A stretch of DNA of 64,000 nt from the NCBI RefSeq assembly GCF_900585905.1, contig NZ_UTVH01000116.1:107069-171068 (forward strand), given 5' to 3'. Source of the DNA: Pseudomonas viridiflava. GTDB taxonomy: Bacteria > Pseudomonadota > Gammaproteobacteria > Pseudomonadales > Pseudomonadaceae. Of this stretch, positions 50,213-60,094 are shown one piece after another; position 1 is the stretch's first letter; each line of letters begins with the position of its first letter. Position numbers and translations under genes: made by a program. The notes beneath the pieces are model-generated. The model was not told the DNA's origin. It did not search any database and was given only the letters and a program-made list of their open reading frames with translations.

Positions 50213-51532
50213 TCAAGGCTTGCGCAGACTCTGCAGCAATTCCTGCGTCGGATACCCATCCGCCGGCCAGCCCAATGCCTGCTGGGCGCTGCGAATGGCT
50301 TTGCGGGTATTGGCGCCGATGATGCCGTCCGGGTTGCCAGCGTCGTAACCCCGAGCGGATAACAGTGACTGCAACTCCATACGTTCAGAGCGGCTGAGCG
50401 GCAGGTCATCGCGCGGCCAGCTGCCTACCACGTAGCCACCACCCTGGAAGCGTCCCGCCAGCAGGCCAACGGCCAGCGCGTAAGATGAGGAATTGTTGTA
50501 CTTGAGAATGGCGCGGAAGTTGTCCATCACCAGAAAGGCTGGGCCCTTGTAGCCCGCTGGCAACAACAGGGCGGCCTGTTGCTGCAGGGCAGTGGCGGGC
50601 AGGGCAGGGCTGTCAGGCAGCGTCACGCCCAGTTGCTGCCATTCAGCCAGGCTCTTGCGCGTCGACGCATCGGCCAGCGCGTAGTCAAAGCCAGTGCCAA
50701 GCCGCACCTCATAGCCCCAGGGCTGACCTTTCTGCCAGCCTGAGCTTTGCAGGTAGTGGGCGGTTGAGGCCAGTGCATCAGGGGTGCTGTTCCAGACATC
50801 ACGGCGACCGTCGCCGTCGAAGTCTACCGCGTGGGTGTTGTAGGTCGTGGGGATGAATTGCGTTTGCCCCATGGCGCCGCCCCAGGAGCCTATCATCTGC
50901 TCGGGGGTGATATCGCCTTGCTGCAGAATGTTCAGCGCGGCCAGCAACTGGTCCTGAGCAAAGCCGCGACGACGACCTTCATACGCTAGCGTCGCGAGGG
51001 AACGGATGACCGATTGCGAGCCCTGGAATTGACCGAAATTGCTCTCCATGCCCCACACCGCCACCAGCGCATTGCGGTCCACGCCATAACGCTGTTCGAT
51101 CTGTTGCAGCACGTCAGCGTTCTGATTGAGCAGCGCCTGCCCCTTGCGCACCCGCGCGTCGGTGATGGCGCCATCAAGGTACGCCCATACCGGGCGGGTG
51201 AACTCTGGCTGGCTGCGGTCCGCGCGAACGACGCTCATGTCAGGCGTCACGCCCGCGAATGCGCGATCAAAGATGTCTGGCCGGATGCCCGCGCTCAGGG
51301 CCTGGGCACGGAACGTCGCTTGCCACTCACCAAAAGTCATGGTCGGCAGGATGTCGAGGTTGTCGTCCACGGCGAGGGCAGGCGTCGGCGCGGCGATGGG
51401 CGTCGTGGTCGCTTTTGGCAGCGGCGTGGCGTCGGCGGCTGTGGGTTTTTCCGCGCACGCAACTAACAGGATGAAGCTGGAGGCGGCGATCACTTGGCGA
51501 AACTGCCAACGTCGGGAAACACAAGAGGGCAT
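50213..51532 (-). CDS. MltB-family lytic murein transglycosylase with peptidoglycan-binding domain
   Basis: 439-residue predicted lipoprotein. Signal sequence with Cys26 (ILLVAC), Ala/Pro/Thr-rich linker (27-60), SLT-3 catalytic domain with E163 in GMESNFGQFQ and IGSWGGAMGQTQFIPTTYNT, and a C-terminal peptidoglycan-binding domain (about 375-439: LQSLLSARGYDAGNPDGIIG...). It cleaves murein in the periplasm; a second enzyme of the same family as the MltB at 44626. ATG at 51530-51532, with no strong ribosome-binding site. Confidence 0.92.
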   Translation of the reverse strand: MPSCVSRRWQFRQVIAASSFILLVACAEKPTAADATPLPKATTTPIAAPTPALAVDDNLDILPTMTFGEWQATFRAQALSAGIRPDIFDRAFAGVTPDMSVVRADRSQPEFTRPVWAYLDGAITDARVRKGQALLNQNADVLQQIEQRYGVDRNALVAVWGMESNFGQFQGSQSVIRSLATLAYEGRRRGFAQDQLLAALNILQQGDITPEQMIGSWGGAMGQTQFIPTTYNTHAVDFDGDGRRDVWNSTPDALASTAHYLQSSGWQKGQPWGYEVRLGTGFDYALADASTRKSLAEWQQLGVTLPDSPALPATALQQQAALLLPAGYKGPAFLVMDNFRAILKYNNSSSYALAVGLLAGRFQGGGYVVGSWPRDDLPLSRSERMELQSLLSARGYDAGNPDGIIGANTRKAIRSAQQALGWPADGYPTQELLQSLRKP

Positions 51533-51628
51533 GCTGGAATCCGAGGCATTACAGGTAGATGCAGACCTTAACATGACTGTAGCGTTAAAGCGCCTCGGCC
51601 TGAATGTGACGATGTTTCCGATCGAACT

Positions 51629-51651
51629 GTAGGCGCGAGCTTGCTCGCGAT
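51629..51651 (+). repeat. Single REP sequence
   Basis: TGTAGGCGCGAGCTTGCTCG followed by CGA: one unit of the GTAGGAGCGAGCTTGCTCGC REP family with an inner palindrome CGCGAGCTTGCTCGCG. Confidence 0.85.
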
Positions 51652-51750
51652 AGCTGCATTTCAGCGGCTGAGGATCTTGCGGCGGCGCCGCCCTGATCGC
51701 TGGCAATCTGGCGTGCGCGACAGTAATGGCTGCCTGCCGGACACCGCGCC

Positions 51751-52788
51751 TTATTCAGCAGGCAATGCCAGCCGCTGACCCGCCATCAATAGCGACAGTC
51801 GGCTCAGGCTACTCCAGGGGGAACCGATCGCCTGGCCTTTGATCTGCGCATCGATTCGTTGAGCGTCCATCAGCAGCTCATTCCAGCGCTTTGCCGAATA
51901 ACGTTGCAGCGCTTTGCTCATCAGCGGTTTGCGTTTGTCCCAGATGGGCGGGCGGGCCGAGCTGAACGCCTTGTCCAGAGGCACCCCCTGACTGAATTGC
52001 AGCGCCAGATTGGCCAGTACCCGCAGCTCACGGGACAGCGCCCAGAGGATGACCGGCGGCTCGACGCCCTCGCCGCGCAGGCCTTCCAGCATGCGCAGCG
52101 CGTGCGCCGCTTCGCCGTTGAGAATCGCGTCGGTCAGGCCGAAAACATCGAAGCGGGCGCTGTCAGCGACGGCGGCCTGAACGGTCTCAACGGTGATCTG
52201 GCCCTCGTCGGCCATCAGTTTGAGCTTCTCGATTTCCTGCGCGGCAGCGAGCAGATTGCCTTCCACCCGGGCGGCGATGAGTTCCACCGCATCCTGGGTC
52301 GCGCTCATTCCAGCCTGGGACAGGCGCTGGCGAATCCACTGCGGCAGCTGCCCGCTATCGACCGGCCAGATCTGCACGAACTGTGTCTGCGCGCCATCAA
52401 TGAGCGCCTTGCCCCACTTGGTTTTCTGCGCACTGCCATCAAGTTTCGGCAGGCTGATCAGCAGCAAGGTGTCTTCGGCCGGCCGCGAACAGTATTCCAT
52501 CAACGCCGCTGCGCCTTTGTCGCCGGGTTTGCCTGAGGGCAGGCGCAGCTCCAGCAGGCGACGCTCGGCGAACAGCGACATGCTCGCGCCCGCCTGGAGC
52601 AGCGTGCCCCAGTCAAAGCTGGCGTCAGCGCTGAACACCTGACGCTCGTCGAAACCCTGGCGCCGCGCCGCTGTACGGATGGCATCAGCAGCCTCCTGAC
52701 AGAGCAGCGGGTCGTCGCCGCTGACGATATAAACGGGCACGAGGGTGCCCTGCAGATGCTTGCTTAGTTGGGCGGGAGTCAGTTTCAT
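51751..52788 (-). CDS. holA: DNA polymerase III subunit delta
   Basis: 345-residue delta subunit of the clamp loader that opens the beta sliding clamp. Conserved text: MKLTPAQLSKHLQGTLVPVYIVSGDDPLLCQEAADAIR (N-terminal AAA+-like domain without ATPase activity), then LLLISLPKLDGSAQKTKWGKAL and the helical C-terminal collar ILWALSRELRVLANLALQ. The lptE stop is 51 nt away, so leuS-lptE-holA form one minus-strand operon, as in other gamma-proteobacteria. Confidence 0.96.
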   Translation of the reverse strand: MKLTPAQLSKHLQGTLVPVYIVSGDDPLLCQEAADAIRTAARRQGFDERQVFSADASFDWGTLLQAGASMSLFAERRLLELRLPSGKPGDKGAAALMEYCSRPAEDTLLLISLPKLDGSAQKTKWGKALIDGAQTQFVQIWPVDSGQLPQWIRQRLSQAGMSATQDAVELIAARVEGNLLAAAQEIEKLKLMADEGQITVETVQAAVADSARFDVFGLTDAILNGEAAHALRMLEGLRGEGVEPPVILWALSRELRVLANLALQFSQGVPLDKAFSSARPPIWDKRKPLMSKALQRYSAKRWNELLMDAQRIDAQIKGQAIGSPWSSLSRLSLLMAGQRLALPAE

Positions 52789-52839
52789 AAGGGCGCTTGG
52801 GCAAACGTCGGGGCCAGCAATGCGCTGGCCCCTGGCGTC

Positions 52840-53445
52840 TTAGCGGGAAGGAATGTCAATCGGCGACTGTTGTGGCGTCTCGTCGCGGATGCGCTGGGCA
52901 GCTTCCAGTGCGTCGGCTTCAGCCTTGGCAACGGCGTCAGCCTTGGCCTGCAGCTCGTCGAGCTGTGACGGCGTCAGCTGTTGCAGCTGCGACATCAGCT
53001 TCTGAATCAGATCGTTGCGCATCTCGTTGCGTACCTGTACGGCCTGCATATCGGAGCCAATCAGGTTGTTGCCGTCGTGCACATAAGTCTTCTGCAGCTC
53101 GACTTTTTTCTCAAGCAGCTGACGGTCCTGCATGCCGCGAATCTGGTAGGTCAGTGTGTTGGTCAGCTCGTACTCCACCGAACGGCTGGAACCACTGGAG
53201 CTGACGCTGCGCTGGTCTTCCTGCTCTTGGGTGATGATCAGCTTGTAAGGTGCACCGGTGTAGAGATGCACGCCGCTGCTTTCCAGCACCTGACGCAGTT
53301 GAACAACGGTTTTGCCGTACGAGTCACGGGCGCTGACGTCCAGTTCCTTGATCGACAATTGGTTGCTGCCGGTGCCACGCAGCTGGAAGCCGCAGGCGCT
53401 CAACAGCACGGCAAGGCCAATTACCAGCAAATTGCGTTTGATCAT
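52840..53445 (-). CDS. lptE: LPS-assembly lipoprotein LptE
   Basis: 201-residue outer-membrane lipoprotein plug of the LptD barrel, needed to insert lipopolysaccharide. Signal LLVIGLAVLLSAC with lipidated Cys18, followed by GFQLRGTG and the family pattern IKELDVSARDSYGKTVVQLRQVLES. The C-terminal part is a long helix rich in Ala, Glu and Lys (QLDELQAKADAVAKAEADAL), characteristic of Pseudomonas LptE. It lies between leuS and holA. Confidence 0.95.
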   Translation of the reverse strand: MIKRNLLVIGLAVLLSACGFQLRGTGSNQLSIKELDVSARDSYGKTVVQLRQVLESSGVHLYTGAPYKLIITQEQEDQRSVSSSGSSRSVEYELTNTLTYQIRGMQDRQLLEKKVELQKTYVHDGNNLIGSDMQAVQVRNEMRNDLIQKLMSQLQQLTPSQLDELQAKADAVAKAEADALEAAQRIRDETPQQSPIDIPSR

Positions 53446-53531
53446 CTTGATGCTCCCCTTGAATCCATTTGGGCCGACAGCGTCGACCCAGGAAATATGT
53501 TCAGCGCCCGGTCAACAGGCGCCAGATGCCA

Positions 53532-56138
53532 TCAGCTGGCAACGATATTGACCAGCTTGCCCGGTACCACGATCACTTTGCGGATGGTCAGGCCATCGAT
53601 GAAGCGCAGCACGTTTTCATTGATGCGGGCAGCGGCTTCCACTTCTTCGCGGGTGGCGCTGGCCGGCATTTCAATCTGACCACGCAGCTTGCCGTTGACC
53701 TGGATGACCAACTGCAGGCTGTCCTGCACCAGAGCGGTCTGATCCAGCACCGGCCAGTTGGCGTCGATCACAGGCGTGCTGTGCCCCAACTGCTGCCACA
53801 GCTCATGGCTGATATGCGGAGTGATCGGTGCGAGCAGCAAGGTGACGGTCTGCAGACCTTCGTGCAGCAGTGCACGATCCTGGGCCGATGCCTGGGGTGC
53901 TTTTTCCAGCACGTTCATCAACGTCATGACCTGCGCGATGGCCGTGTTGAATTTGTGGTGCTGACCGACATCCTGGCTGGCTTGCCTGATCGCCTGGTGG
54001 ATGGCGCGGCGAATGACTTTCTGGCCATCGTCCAGGGCGGCGATATCAAGCGCTGCAGGCAGCCCTTGCGCCACATGGCTCTGGGCCAGGCGCCAGACGC
54101 GGCGCAGGAAACGGTGCGAGCCTTCGACGCCGGAGTCGGACCATTCGAGGCTCATGTCAGGCGGCGACGCAAACATCATGAACAGGCGGCAGGTATCGGC
54201 GCCGTACTGGTCGATCATCGATTGCGGGTCGACGCCGTTGTTTTTCGACTTGGCCATCTTTTCCGTGCCGCCGATTTCCACCGGCAAGCCGTCACTGATC
54301 AGTCTGGCGCCGATGATCTTGGCCTTGCTGTCGCGCTCGAGCTCGACGTCAGCCGGATTGAACCAGGTCTTGCTGCCATTGGCTTCGAGACGATAATAGG
54401 TTTCGGCGATGACCATGCCCTGGGTGAGCAGGTTCTTGAACGGCTCGTTGGAGCTCAGCAGGCCTTCGTCGCGCATCAGCTTGTGGAAGAAGCGTGCGTA
54501 GAGCAGGTGCAGGATTGCGTGCTCGATACCGCCGATGTACTGATCCACCGGCAACCAGTGATTGGCTGCAGCCGGGTCAACCATGCCGCCCTGATACTGT
54601 GGCGAGGCGTAGCGGGCGAAATACCACGAGGACTCGACGAAGGTGTCCATGGTGTCGGTTTCGCGCTTGGCCGGTGCGCCGCATTTAGGGCAGCTGCACT
54701 CGTAGAATTCGGGCATGCGTGCCAGCGGCGAACCTGCGCCGTCCGGTACCACGTCTTCGGGCAATACCACGGGCAGCTGGTCTTCCGGGACCGGAACGTC
54801 GCCGCAAGTGTCGCAATGCACAATCGGGATCGGGCAGCCCCAGTAGCGTTGACGGCTGATGCCCCAGTCACGCAGGCGGAACTGAGTGCGCGACTGGCCG
54901 AGGTGTTTGTTGCTCAGGGCGGCTTCGATGGCGTCGAACGCGCTGGCGAAATCCAGACCGTCGAACTCTCCGGAGTTGATCAGCGTGCCATGTTCGTTAT
55001 AAGCGGGCTGCCATGGCGACGGTGTTTCATCGCCTGCGCTGGTGCGTACGACTGGCTTGATCGGCAGGTTGTATTTGACGGCGAATTCGAAGTCCCGCTC
55101 GTCATGGGCCGGAACCGCCATCACCGCGCCGTCGCCGTAATGCATCAGGACGTAGTTGGCGACCCAGACCGGCAGCTTTTCACCGCTCAGTGGGTGCTCG
55201 ACGAACAGCGAGGTCGGCAGGCCTTTCTTTTCCTGAGTGGCGACGTCGGCTTCGGCAACGCTGCCGCTTTTGCATTCGTGAATGAACGCCTGCAGCTGCG
55301 GATCGTTCTGCGCTGCCAGGGTAGCCAGCGGGTGTTCTGCGGCCACGGCGACATAGGTCGCGCCCATGAGGGTGTCCGGGCGCGTGGTGAATACTTTCAG
55401 TGCGCCCGCTTCGCCGATGGAGGCCTGGTCATAGGGGAACTGCACTTCCATGCCGCGGGATTTGCCGATCCAGTTGCGCTGCATGGTCTTGACCTGCTCA
55501 GGCCAGCCCGGCAGCTCGTCCAGACTCTCCAGCAACTCGTCGGCATAGGCCGTGATCTTGAAGTAGTACATCGGGATTTCGCGCTTTTCGATCAGCGCGC
55601 CGGAGCGCCAGCCGCGGCCGTCAATGACTTGCTCGTTGGCCAGTACGGTCTGGTCGACCGGGTCCCAGTTTACGGTGCCGTTCTTGCGGTAGATCACGCC
55701 TTTTTCGAACAGGCGAGTGAACAGCCACTGCTCCCAGCGATAGTAGTCAGGCTTGCAGGTGGTGACTTCCCGCGACCAGTCGATGGCCAGGCCCAGGCTC
55801 TTGAGCTGGGTCTTCATGTACGCGATGTTTTCGTAGGTCCATTTGGCGGGGGCGACGTTGTTTTTCATCGCCGCGTTTTCCGCCGGCATGCCGAACGCAT
55901 CCCAGCCCATTGGCTGCAGGACATTCTTGCCCTGCATGCGCTGGTAGCGGGCGATCACGTCACCGATGGTGTAGTTGCGCACGTGACCCATGTGCAGCTT
56001 GCCGCTGGGGTAAGGGAACATCGACAGGCAGTAGAAGGTGTCCTTGCCTGGCTGTTCACTGACTTCAAAAGACTTTTGCTCGTCCCAGAATGTTTGGGCG
56101 GCGGCTTCGATTTCGCGGGGCTGATAGAGTTCGTGCAT
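53532..56138 (-). CDS. leuS: Leucyl-tRNA synthetase
   Basis: 868-residue class Ia synthetase. HIGH-like motif in YPSGKLHMGHVRNYTIGDV (43-61); the editing CP1 domain lies at about 220-430 with the threonine-rich ATTRPDTLMGATYVAVAAEHP-like loop (here FTTRPDTLMGATYVAVA). The KMSKS loop reads KMAKSKNNG, with Ala in the third position, at about 625. The C-terminal anticodon and extension domains are complete. A 938-codon open frame on the opposite strand (53469-56285) is a shadow of this gene. leuS starts the leuS-lptE-holA operon. Confidence 0.96.
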   Translation of the reverse strand: MHELYQPREIEAAAQTFWDEQKSFEVSEQPGKDTFYCLSMFPYPSGKLHMGHVRNYTIGDVIARYQRMQGKNVLQPMGWDAFGMPAENAAMKNNVAPAKWTYENIAYMKTQLKSLGLAIDWSREVTTCKPDYYRWEQWLFTRLFEKGVIYRKNGTVNWDPVDQTVLANEQVIDGRGWRSGALIEKREIPMYYFKITAYADELLESLDELPGWPEQVKTMQRNWIGKSRGMEVQFPYDQASIGEAGALKVFTTRPDTLMGATYVAVAAEHPLATLAAQNDPQLQAFIHECKSGSVAEADVATQEKKGLPTSLFVEHPLSGEKLPVWVANYVLMHYGDGAVMAVPAHDERDFEFAVKYNLPIKPVVRTSAGDETPSPWQPAYNEHGTLINSGEFDGLDFASAFDAIEAALSNKHLGQSRTQFRLRDWGISRQRYWGCPIPIVHCDTCGDVPVPEDQLPVVLPEDVVPDGAGSPLARMPEFYECSCPKCGAPAKRETDTMDTFVESSWYFARYASPQYQGGMVDPAAANHWLPVDQYIGGIEHAILHLLYARFFHKLMRDEGLLSSNEPFKNLLTQGMVIAETYYRLEANGSKTWFNPADVELERDSKAKIIGARLISDGLPVEIGGTEKMAKSKNNGVDPQSMIDQYGADTCRLFMMFASPPDMSLEWSDSGVEGSHRFLRRVWRLAQSHVAQGLPAALDIAALDDGQKVIRRAIHQAIRQASQDVGQHHKFNTAIAQVMTLMNVLEKAPQASAQDRALLHEGLQTVTLLLAPITPHISHELWQQLGHSTPVIDANWPVLDQTALVQDSLQLVIQVNGKLRGQIEMPASATREEVEAAARINENVLRFIDGLTIRKVIVVPGKLVNIVAS

Positions 56139-56440
56139 GGCTACTTTTTACTGAAGTTGGTGACCCTTGACCTCTTCGTTGCATCGCCGAGTCAGGTCGG
56201 CACCGTGTGCGTGGCAGAGAAGAAATGCCTGCGCGGTGCGTCCCGGCTGCAGAGAGCGGAAGTGGAATTACAGGAAGCGCCGTAGCATACATGAGCGCCG
56301 ACTATCGAGGGAAACCCTGATTGGTCGAGAATGCCTGCCGGACGGCTCGCCGCCGCCGTTTGTCGCAGCAATGCGCCGGTTTTGACAGCGCCGCTAAGCT
56401 TAATGGCGAGGGTATGTCCTATCTTCGACGAGGTGAGCCG

Positions 56441-56818
56441 ATGACGCAGTCGCAGTACACAGCAACGACCTTCGAGCTGTACGAACGCTTGATCAACTGC
56501 CTGGGCCTTGCGCTGGAAACCGCAGACGTCGCTGTACGCCTGCGTGATGAGCGCCTTGATGAGCTTGAATTGCGCGGCTTGAGTGGTGCCGAGGTCGAGG
56601 TGATCCAGGCCTGGCTGACCCGTTGCGCCAGCAAAACCGGGCACCAGTGGGCGCTTGCGCAGGCCTCTGCCCGGGCGGGTAAGGCCGTTCTGCAAAGGGC
56701 GGTGCCGCCAGCACACAAAGCGTCAGATGCGGGCAAGGTAGTCTGGCTCAAGGATCGCAAGAAATGCCGTGCACTGATAAACCCCCGGCACAAGAGCGGC
56801 CCGCTGTTCAGGCGCTGA
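56441..56818 (+). CDS. Hypothetical protein with basic C-terminus
   Basis: 125-residue protein I do not recognise. ATG 56441 follows GAGGTGAG by 4 nt. The N-terminal 70 residues (QYTATTFELYERLINCLGLALETADVAV ... ELELRGLSGAEVEVIQAWL) look like two helices, the C-terminus is basic (DRKKCRALINPRHKSGPLFRR) and could bind nucleic acid. It is divergent from leuS across about 300 nt and precedes the YdcF-like gene by 61 nt. Coding potential is supported by the ribosome-binding site and by codon use; function unknown. Confidence 0.6.
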   Translation: MTQSQYTATTFELYERLINCLGLALETADVAVRLRDERLDELELRGLSGAEVEVIQAWLTRCASKTGHQWALAQASARAGKAVLQRAVPPAHKASDAGKVVWLKDRKKCRALINPRHKSGPLFRR

Positions 56819-56879
56819 CTCAGATATTGTTGTTGGCGATCATTCCTTTTAGGCTGCGGGCATCTTCCGGAGATGCCTC

Positions 56880-57641
56880 ATGCCGTTTCGTTATTTGCTC
56901 AAATCCCTGCTGCTGCCGCCTGGTATTTTCTTCCTGCTGTTGCTGCTGGCTTTTTATGTACGCCGCACCCGGCCGCGCCTGGCGATGGTCTGTTTTGTCT
57001 TCGCACTGGGTGGGCTGTGGGCAATGAGTCTGCCTGTCGTCGTGGAGTCTGCAGCGCGAAGCATTGAGCAGATCCCGCCGCTGCCGCGCAGTGAGTGGGC
57101 GACGCTGGCCCAGCGCGCCGATGCGATTGTGGTGCTGGGTGCGGGGCGCGAGCGTAACGACCCGAGCTGGGGCAGCGATGCGCCGTCCGATGCAGCTGTG
57201 GAGCGCATGCGCTATGCGGCGCGTCTGGCCAAGGCATCTGGCCTGCCGATTCTGACCACCGGCGGATTGCACTATGGCGAGCCTCCCAGCGAGGCCGCGA
57301 TCATGGCGCAGTCGCTGGAAGAAGATTTCGGCGTGCAGGTGCGCTGGCAGGAAGGCCTGAGCCGCACCACCTGGGAAAATGCCACCATGACCGCTGCCGT
57401 GCTGCAGCCACTGGGCATCAAGCGTGTGGTGGTGGTTACCCAGGCCGCGCACATGCCGCGCTCGCAATGGAGTTTCGAGCAGGCAGGTTTCAGCGTGGTG
57501 AGCGCGCCGGTCGGTTTTATTGGCGTCGACAATGCCCGGGTGTTCGGTGGCTGGTTGCCTGAGAGCAAATCAATGTGGCAAAGCGGACAACTGCTCAACG
57601 AAGCGGCAGGGCTGCTGATTTATCCCCTGGCTTATCCCTGA
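56880..57641 (+). CDS. YdcF/ElyC-family envelope protein (DUF218)
   Basis: 253-residue membrane-anchored protein of the DUF218 (YdcF/SanA/ElyC) family. Two N-terminal hydrophobic segments (8-26 and 33-52), then a periplasmic or cytosolic domain with DAIVVLGAGRERNDPSWGSD, LPILTTGGLHYGEPPSEAAIMAQ, and RTTWENATMTAAVLQPLGIKRVVVVTQAAHMPRSQWSF. E. coli ElyC affects undecaprenyl-lipid and envelope metabolism. ATG preceded by GGAG. Convergent with lnt, from which it is separated by a hairpin at 57661. Confidence 0.9.
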   Translation: MPFRYLLKSLLLPPGIFFLLLLLAFYVRRTRPRLAMVCFVFALGGLWAMSLPVVVESAARSIEQIPPLPRSEWATLAQRADAIVVLGAGRERNDPSWGSDAPSDAAVERMRYAARLAKASGLPILTTGGLHYGEPPSEAAIMAQSLEEDFGVQVRWQEGLSRTTWENATMTAAVLQPLGIKRVVVVTQAAHMPRSQWSFEQAGFSVVSAPVGFIGVDNARVFGGWLPESKSMWQSGQLLNEAAGLLIYPLAYP

Positions 57642-57660
57642 CCAAGGCTGAGCATTGGAT

Positions 57661-57689
57661 CTGTAGGAGCGCCACCCCGGCTCCTACAG
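57661..57689. terminator. Bidirectional hairpin between ydcF-like and lnt genes
   Basis: Perfect 10-bp stem CTGTAGGAGC / GCTCCTACAG (57661-57670 with 57680-57689) and a 9-nt loop, between two convergent genes. It resembles a short REP-like sequence. No long T run follows, so termination may be Rho-independent only in part. Confidence 0.65.
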
Positions 57690-57702
57690 AAAAGCGTGAG
57701 GA

Positions 57703-59223
57703 TCAGACAGTTCTGGATATCCGGCTTGCCAGCAGCGCCCAGCCGATCAGCAGCACGCAGACAATCGTCAGTGGCCACGAGCGCCAGCGCAGGTAAGGTG
57801 TCAGCTCCTGCATCGGCACCACTTCGCCATACATCACGCCGCGTTCGAACTGCGGGATTCGGGTGGTGATCTTGCCGTATGGATCAATCAGAGCGGTGAC
57901 GCCATTGTTGGTGGAGCGAATCATCCAGCGGCCGGCTTCCAGCGCCCGCATCTGCGCCATCTGCAAGTGCTGCAGCGGGCCAATGGAAGTGCCAAACCAA
58001 GTGTCGTTACTCACCGTAAGCAACAGATTGCTCTGGGCTGACAGCCCCGCAGCGAACTCCGGATACACCACTTCATAGCAGATGAACGGCGCAATCCGGT
58101 AACCCCTGGCCTGCAACATGGCCTGATCGCTCGGGCCACGGGCGAAGTCTGACATGGGCAGGTCGAAGAAGGCGATCAGGCCGCGCAGCAGGTCCTGCAA
58201 CGGCACGTACTCGCCGAAAGGCACCAGCTTCTGTTTCATGTAAGTGCCGTCGCCTTCGCCGACCACGGTGATAGCGTTGTAATAACGATTGCTGCCGTCT
58301 CTGGCCGACTGGCGCAGGGGCACGCCGGTAATCAACGCGGCGCCACGGTCCGCAGCGAACTTGCCCATCATCGACAGGTAACCCTCAGCTGACTCCTTGA
58401 GCACTGGCACGGCGGTTTCCGGCCAGATGATCAGGTCCGCCTGTTGCGAGCGGAACGTCATGTCACGATAGAGCGCCAGTTGCGCGTTCAGCTGATCGGG
58501 GTCCCACTTCATCTGCTGCGCGATGTTGCCCTGCAGCGCCGCGACTTTCAGCGGCGCCCCGGCGGGGGAGGTCCATTCGTGGTGCTTGAGTGCCAGGCCG
58601 GTCACCCAGGGCGCCAGCAGCAACGCAGCGCCCAGCGCGAAAAAGGAGGGTCTGGAGCGCAGCCGAGACAGGTTGCACAGCAGGGCTGCAGTCAGCGCGA
58701 GAGCAAACGAGACCAGCCACATGCCACCCAGCGGCGCCAGCCCGGCCAGCGGGCCGTCCAGCTGGCTGTAACCGGAGTACAGCCAGGGAAAGCCGGTGAG
58801 GAACCAGCCCCGAAACGCTTCCTGCGCCAGCCACAGCGCGGCGAACGCCAGGGCATCGGCCAGTGGCGCCTCGTTGCGTCGTATCCAGCGCGCCCAGAGC
58901 CAGGCGGGCAAGGCGAAAAACCATGCCACGCAGGCAATGAACAACAGCATCAGGAACCCGGCCAGCAGCACTGATGCGCCGCCGAAGTTGTGAATGCTGA
59001 CGTAGATCCAGCTGGTGCCGCCGCCAAACAGGCCGAACCCGAAGCACCAGCCACGGCCCAGTGCCTGACGGGGGCTCAGGTCGCGCAGGCCAAGATAGAA
59101 CAGGGCCAGCGCCACCAGGGCCAGTGGCCAGATATCGAAGGGTGCCAGTGCCAGCGTCGTGAGAGCGCCGGCCACCACAGCCAGCAAGTTACCGGGCCAG
59201 CCGGGGCGGGTGATCCAGCGCAT
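57703..59223 (-). CDS. lnt: Apolipoprotein N-acyltransferase
   Basis: 506-residue inner-membrane enzyme that adds the third acyl chain to lipoproteins. Six or so membrane segments frame a nitrilase-fold domain with catalytic E269 (WPETAVP), K332 (QKLVPFGEYVP) and C382 (ICYEVVYPE). A 23-nt gap to ybeX suggests the conserved miaB-ybeZ-ybeY-ybeX-lnt transcript. Confidence 0.95.
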   Translation of the reverse strand: MRWITRPGWPGNLLAVVAGALTTLALAPFDIWPLALVALALFYLGLRDLSPRQALGRGWCFGFGLFGGGTSWIYVSIHNFGGASVLLAGFLMLLFIACVAWFFALPAWLWARWIRRNEAPLADALAFAALWLAQEAFRGWFLTGFPWLYSGYSQLDGPLAGLAPLGGMWLVSFALALTAALLCNLSRLRSRPSFFALGAALLLAPWVTGLALKHHEWTSPAGAPLKVAALQGNIAQQMKWDPDQLNAQLALYRDMTFRSQQADLIIWPETAVPVLKESAEGYLSMMGKFAADRGAALITGVPLRQSARDGSNRYYNAITVVGEGDGTYMKQKLVPFGEYVPLQDLLRGLIAFFDLPMSDFARGPSDQAMLQARGYRIAPFICYEVVYPEFAAGLSAQSNLLLTVSNDTWFGTSIGPLQHLQMAQMRALEAGRWMIRSTNNGVTALIDPYGKITTRIPQFERGVMYGEVVPMQELTPYLRWRSWPLTIVCVLLIGWALLASRISRTV

Positions 59224-59246
59224 CTACATTCCTTAAAGCAATCGCG

Positions 59247-60089
59247 TTACGAGCGGGAGAGAGGGCTTACACGCAGCAAATGTATGCGGCGGCTGTCGGC
59301 ATTGAGAATGCGGAAGCGATACGCGCCGATTTCGGTGATCTCGTTGCGCTTGGGCAGGTGCCCGAAAGCGCTCATGACCACACCGCCCACCGTGTCGAAT
59401 TCGTCATCGGAGAACTCGCTGTCGAAGAACTCGTTGAAGGTGTCGACTGGCGTGAGGGCCTTGACCAGGAAATCACCACTCGGCAGCGGCTTGATGTAGC
59501 TGTCTTCCTCGACGTCATGTTCGTCTTCGATATCGCCGACGATCTGTTCGAGAACATCCTCGATGGTGACCAGACCGGCAACACCGCCGTACTCGTCAAT
59601 GACGATAGCCATGTGATTGTGGTTGGCGCGGAACTCGCGCAGCAACACGTTCAGGCGCTTGGACTCGGGCACGAAGGTGGCGGGGCGCAGCAGCTTGCTG
59701 ATATCGCCGTCGCCGCCATTTTCCTTGAGGATCAGCGGCAGCAGGTCCTTGGCCAGAAGTACGCCAAGCACGTCATCGTGGCTCTCGCCGATTACCGGAT
59801 AGCGCGAATGCGCAGCGTCGATGACCGCTGGCAGAAACTCCCGTGGGCTCTGGCTGGCCTTGATGCTGATCATTTGCGAGCGCGGCACCATGATGTCGCG
59901 CACTTGCAGGTCGGCGACCTGAATGGCGCCCTCGACAATGGCCAGCGCTTCGCTGTCCAGCAACTTGTTCTGATGGGCTTCACGCAGCAGCTCAAGGAGC
60001 TCCTGGCGGTTTTTCGGCTCATGGGCAAAAGCCTGGGTGAGCTTACCCAGCCATGACTTCTGCCCGTTGCTCGATCGATCTTCGCTCAT
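59247..60089 (-). CDS. ybeX: CorC/YbeX-family CBS-domain protein
   Basis: 280-residue cytosolic protein with two CBS domains (about 70-190: VADLQVRDIMVPRSQMISI ... FVPESKRLNVLLREFRANHN) and a CorC_HlyC transporter-associated domain (about 200-280: GVVMSAFGHLPKRNEITEIGAYRF). YbeX/CorC is linked to magnesium efflux and, through this operon, to ribosome/rRNA maturation. It is 5 nt downstream of ybeY. Confidence 0.93.
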   Translation of the reverse strand: MSEDRSSNGQKSWLGKLTQAFAHEPKNRQELLELLREAHQNKLLDSEALAIVEGAIQVADLQVRDIMVPRSQMISIKASQSPREFLPAVIDAAHSRYPVIGESHDDVLGVLLAKDLLPLILKENGGDGDISKLLRPATFVPESKRLNVLLREFRANHNHMAIVIDEYGGVAGLVTIEDVLEQIVGDIEDEHDVEEDSYIKPLPSGDFLVKALTPVDTFNEFFDSEFSDDEFDTVGGVVMSAFGHLPKRNEITEIGAYRFRILNADSRRIHLLRVSPLSRS

Positions 60090-60094
60090 AGCCC

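Noticed and set aside
53469..56285. Open frame of 938 codons on the plus strand opposite leuS
   Set aside because: It mirrors the leuS codons; GC-rich codon usage of leuS keeps the complementary frame free of stops. It has no family motif and no ribosome-binding site, and leuS is certain.
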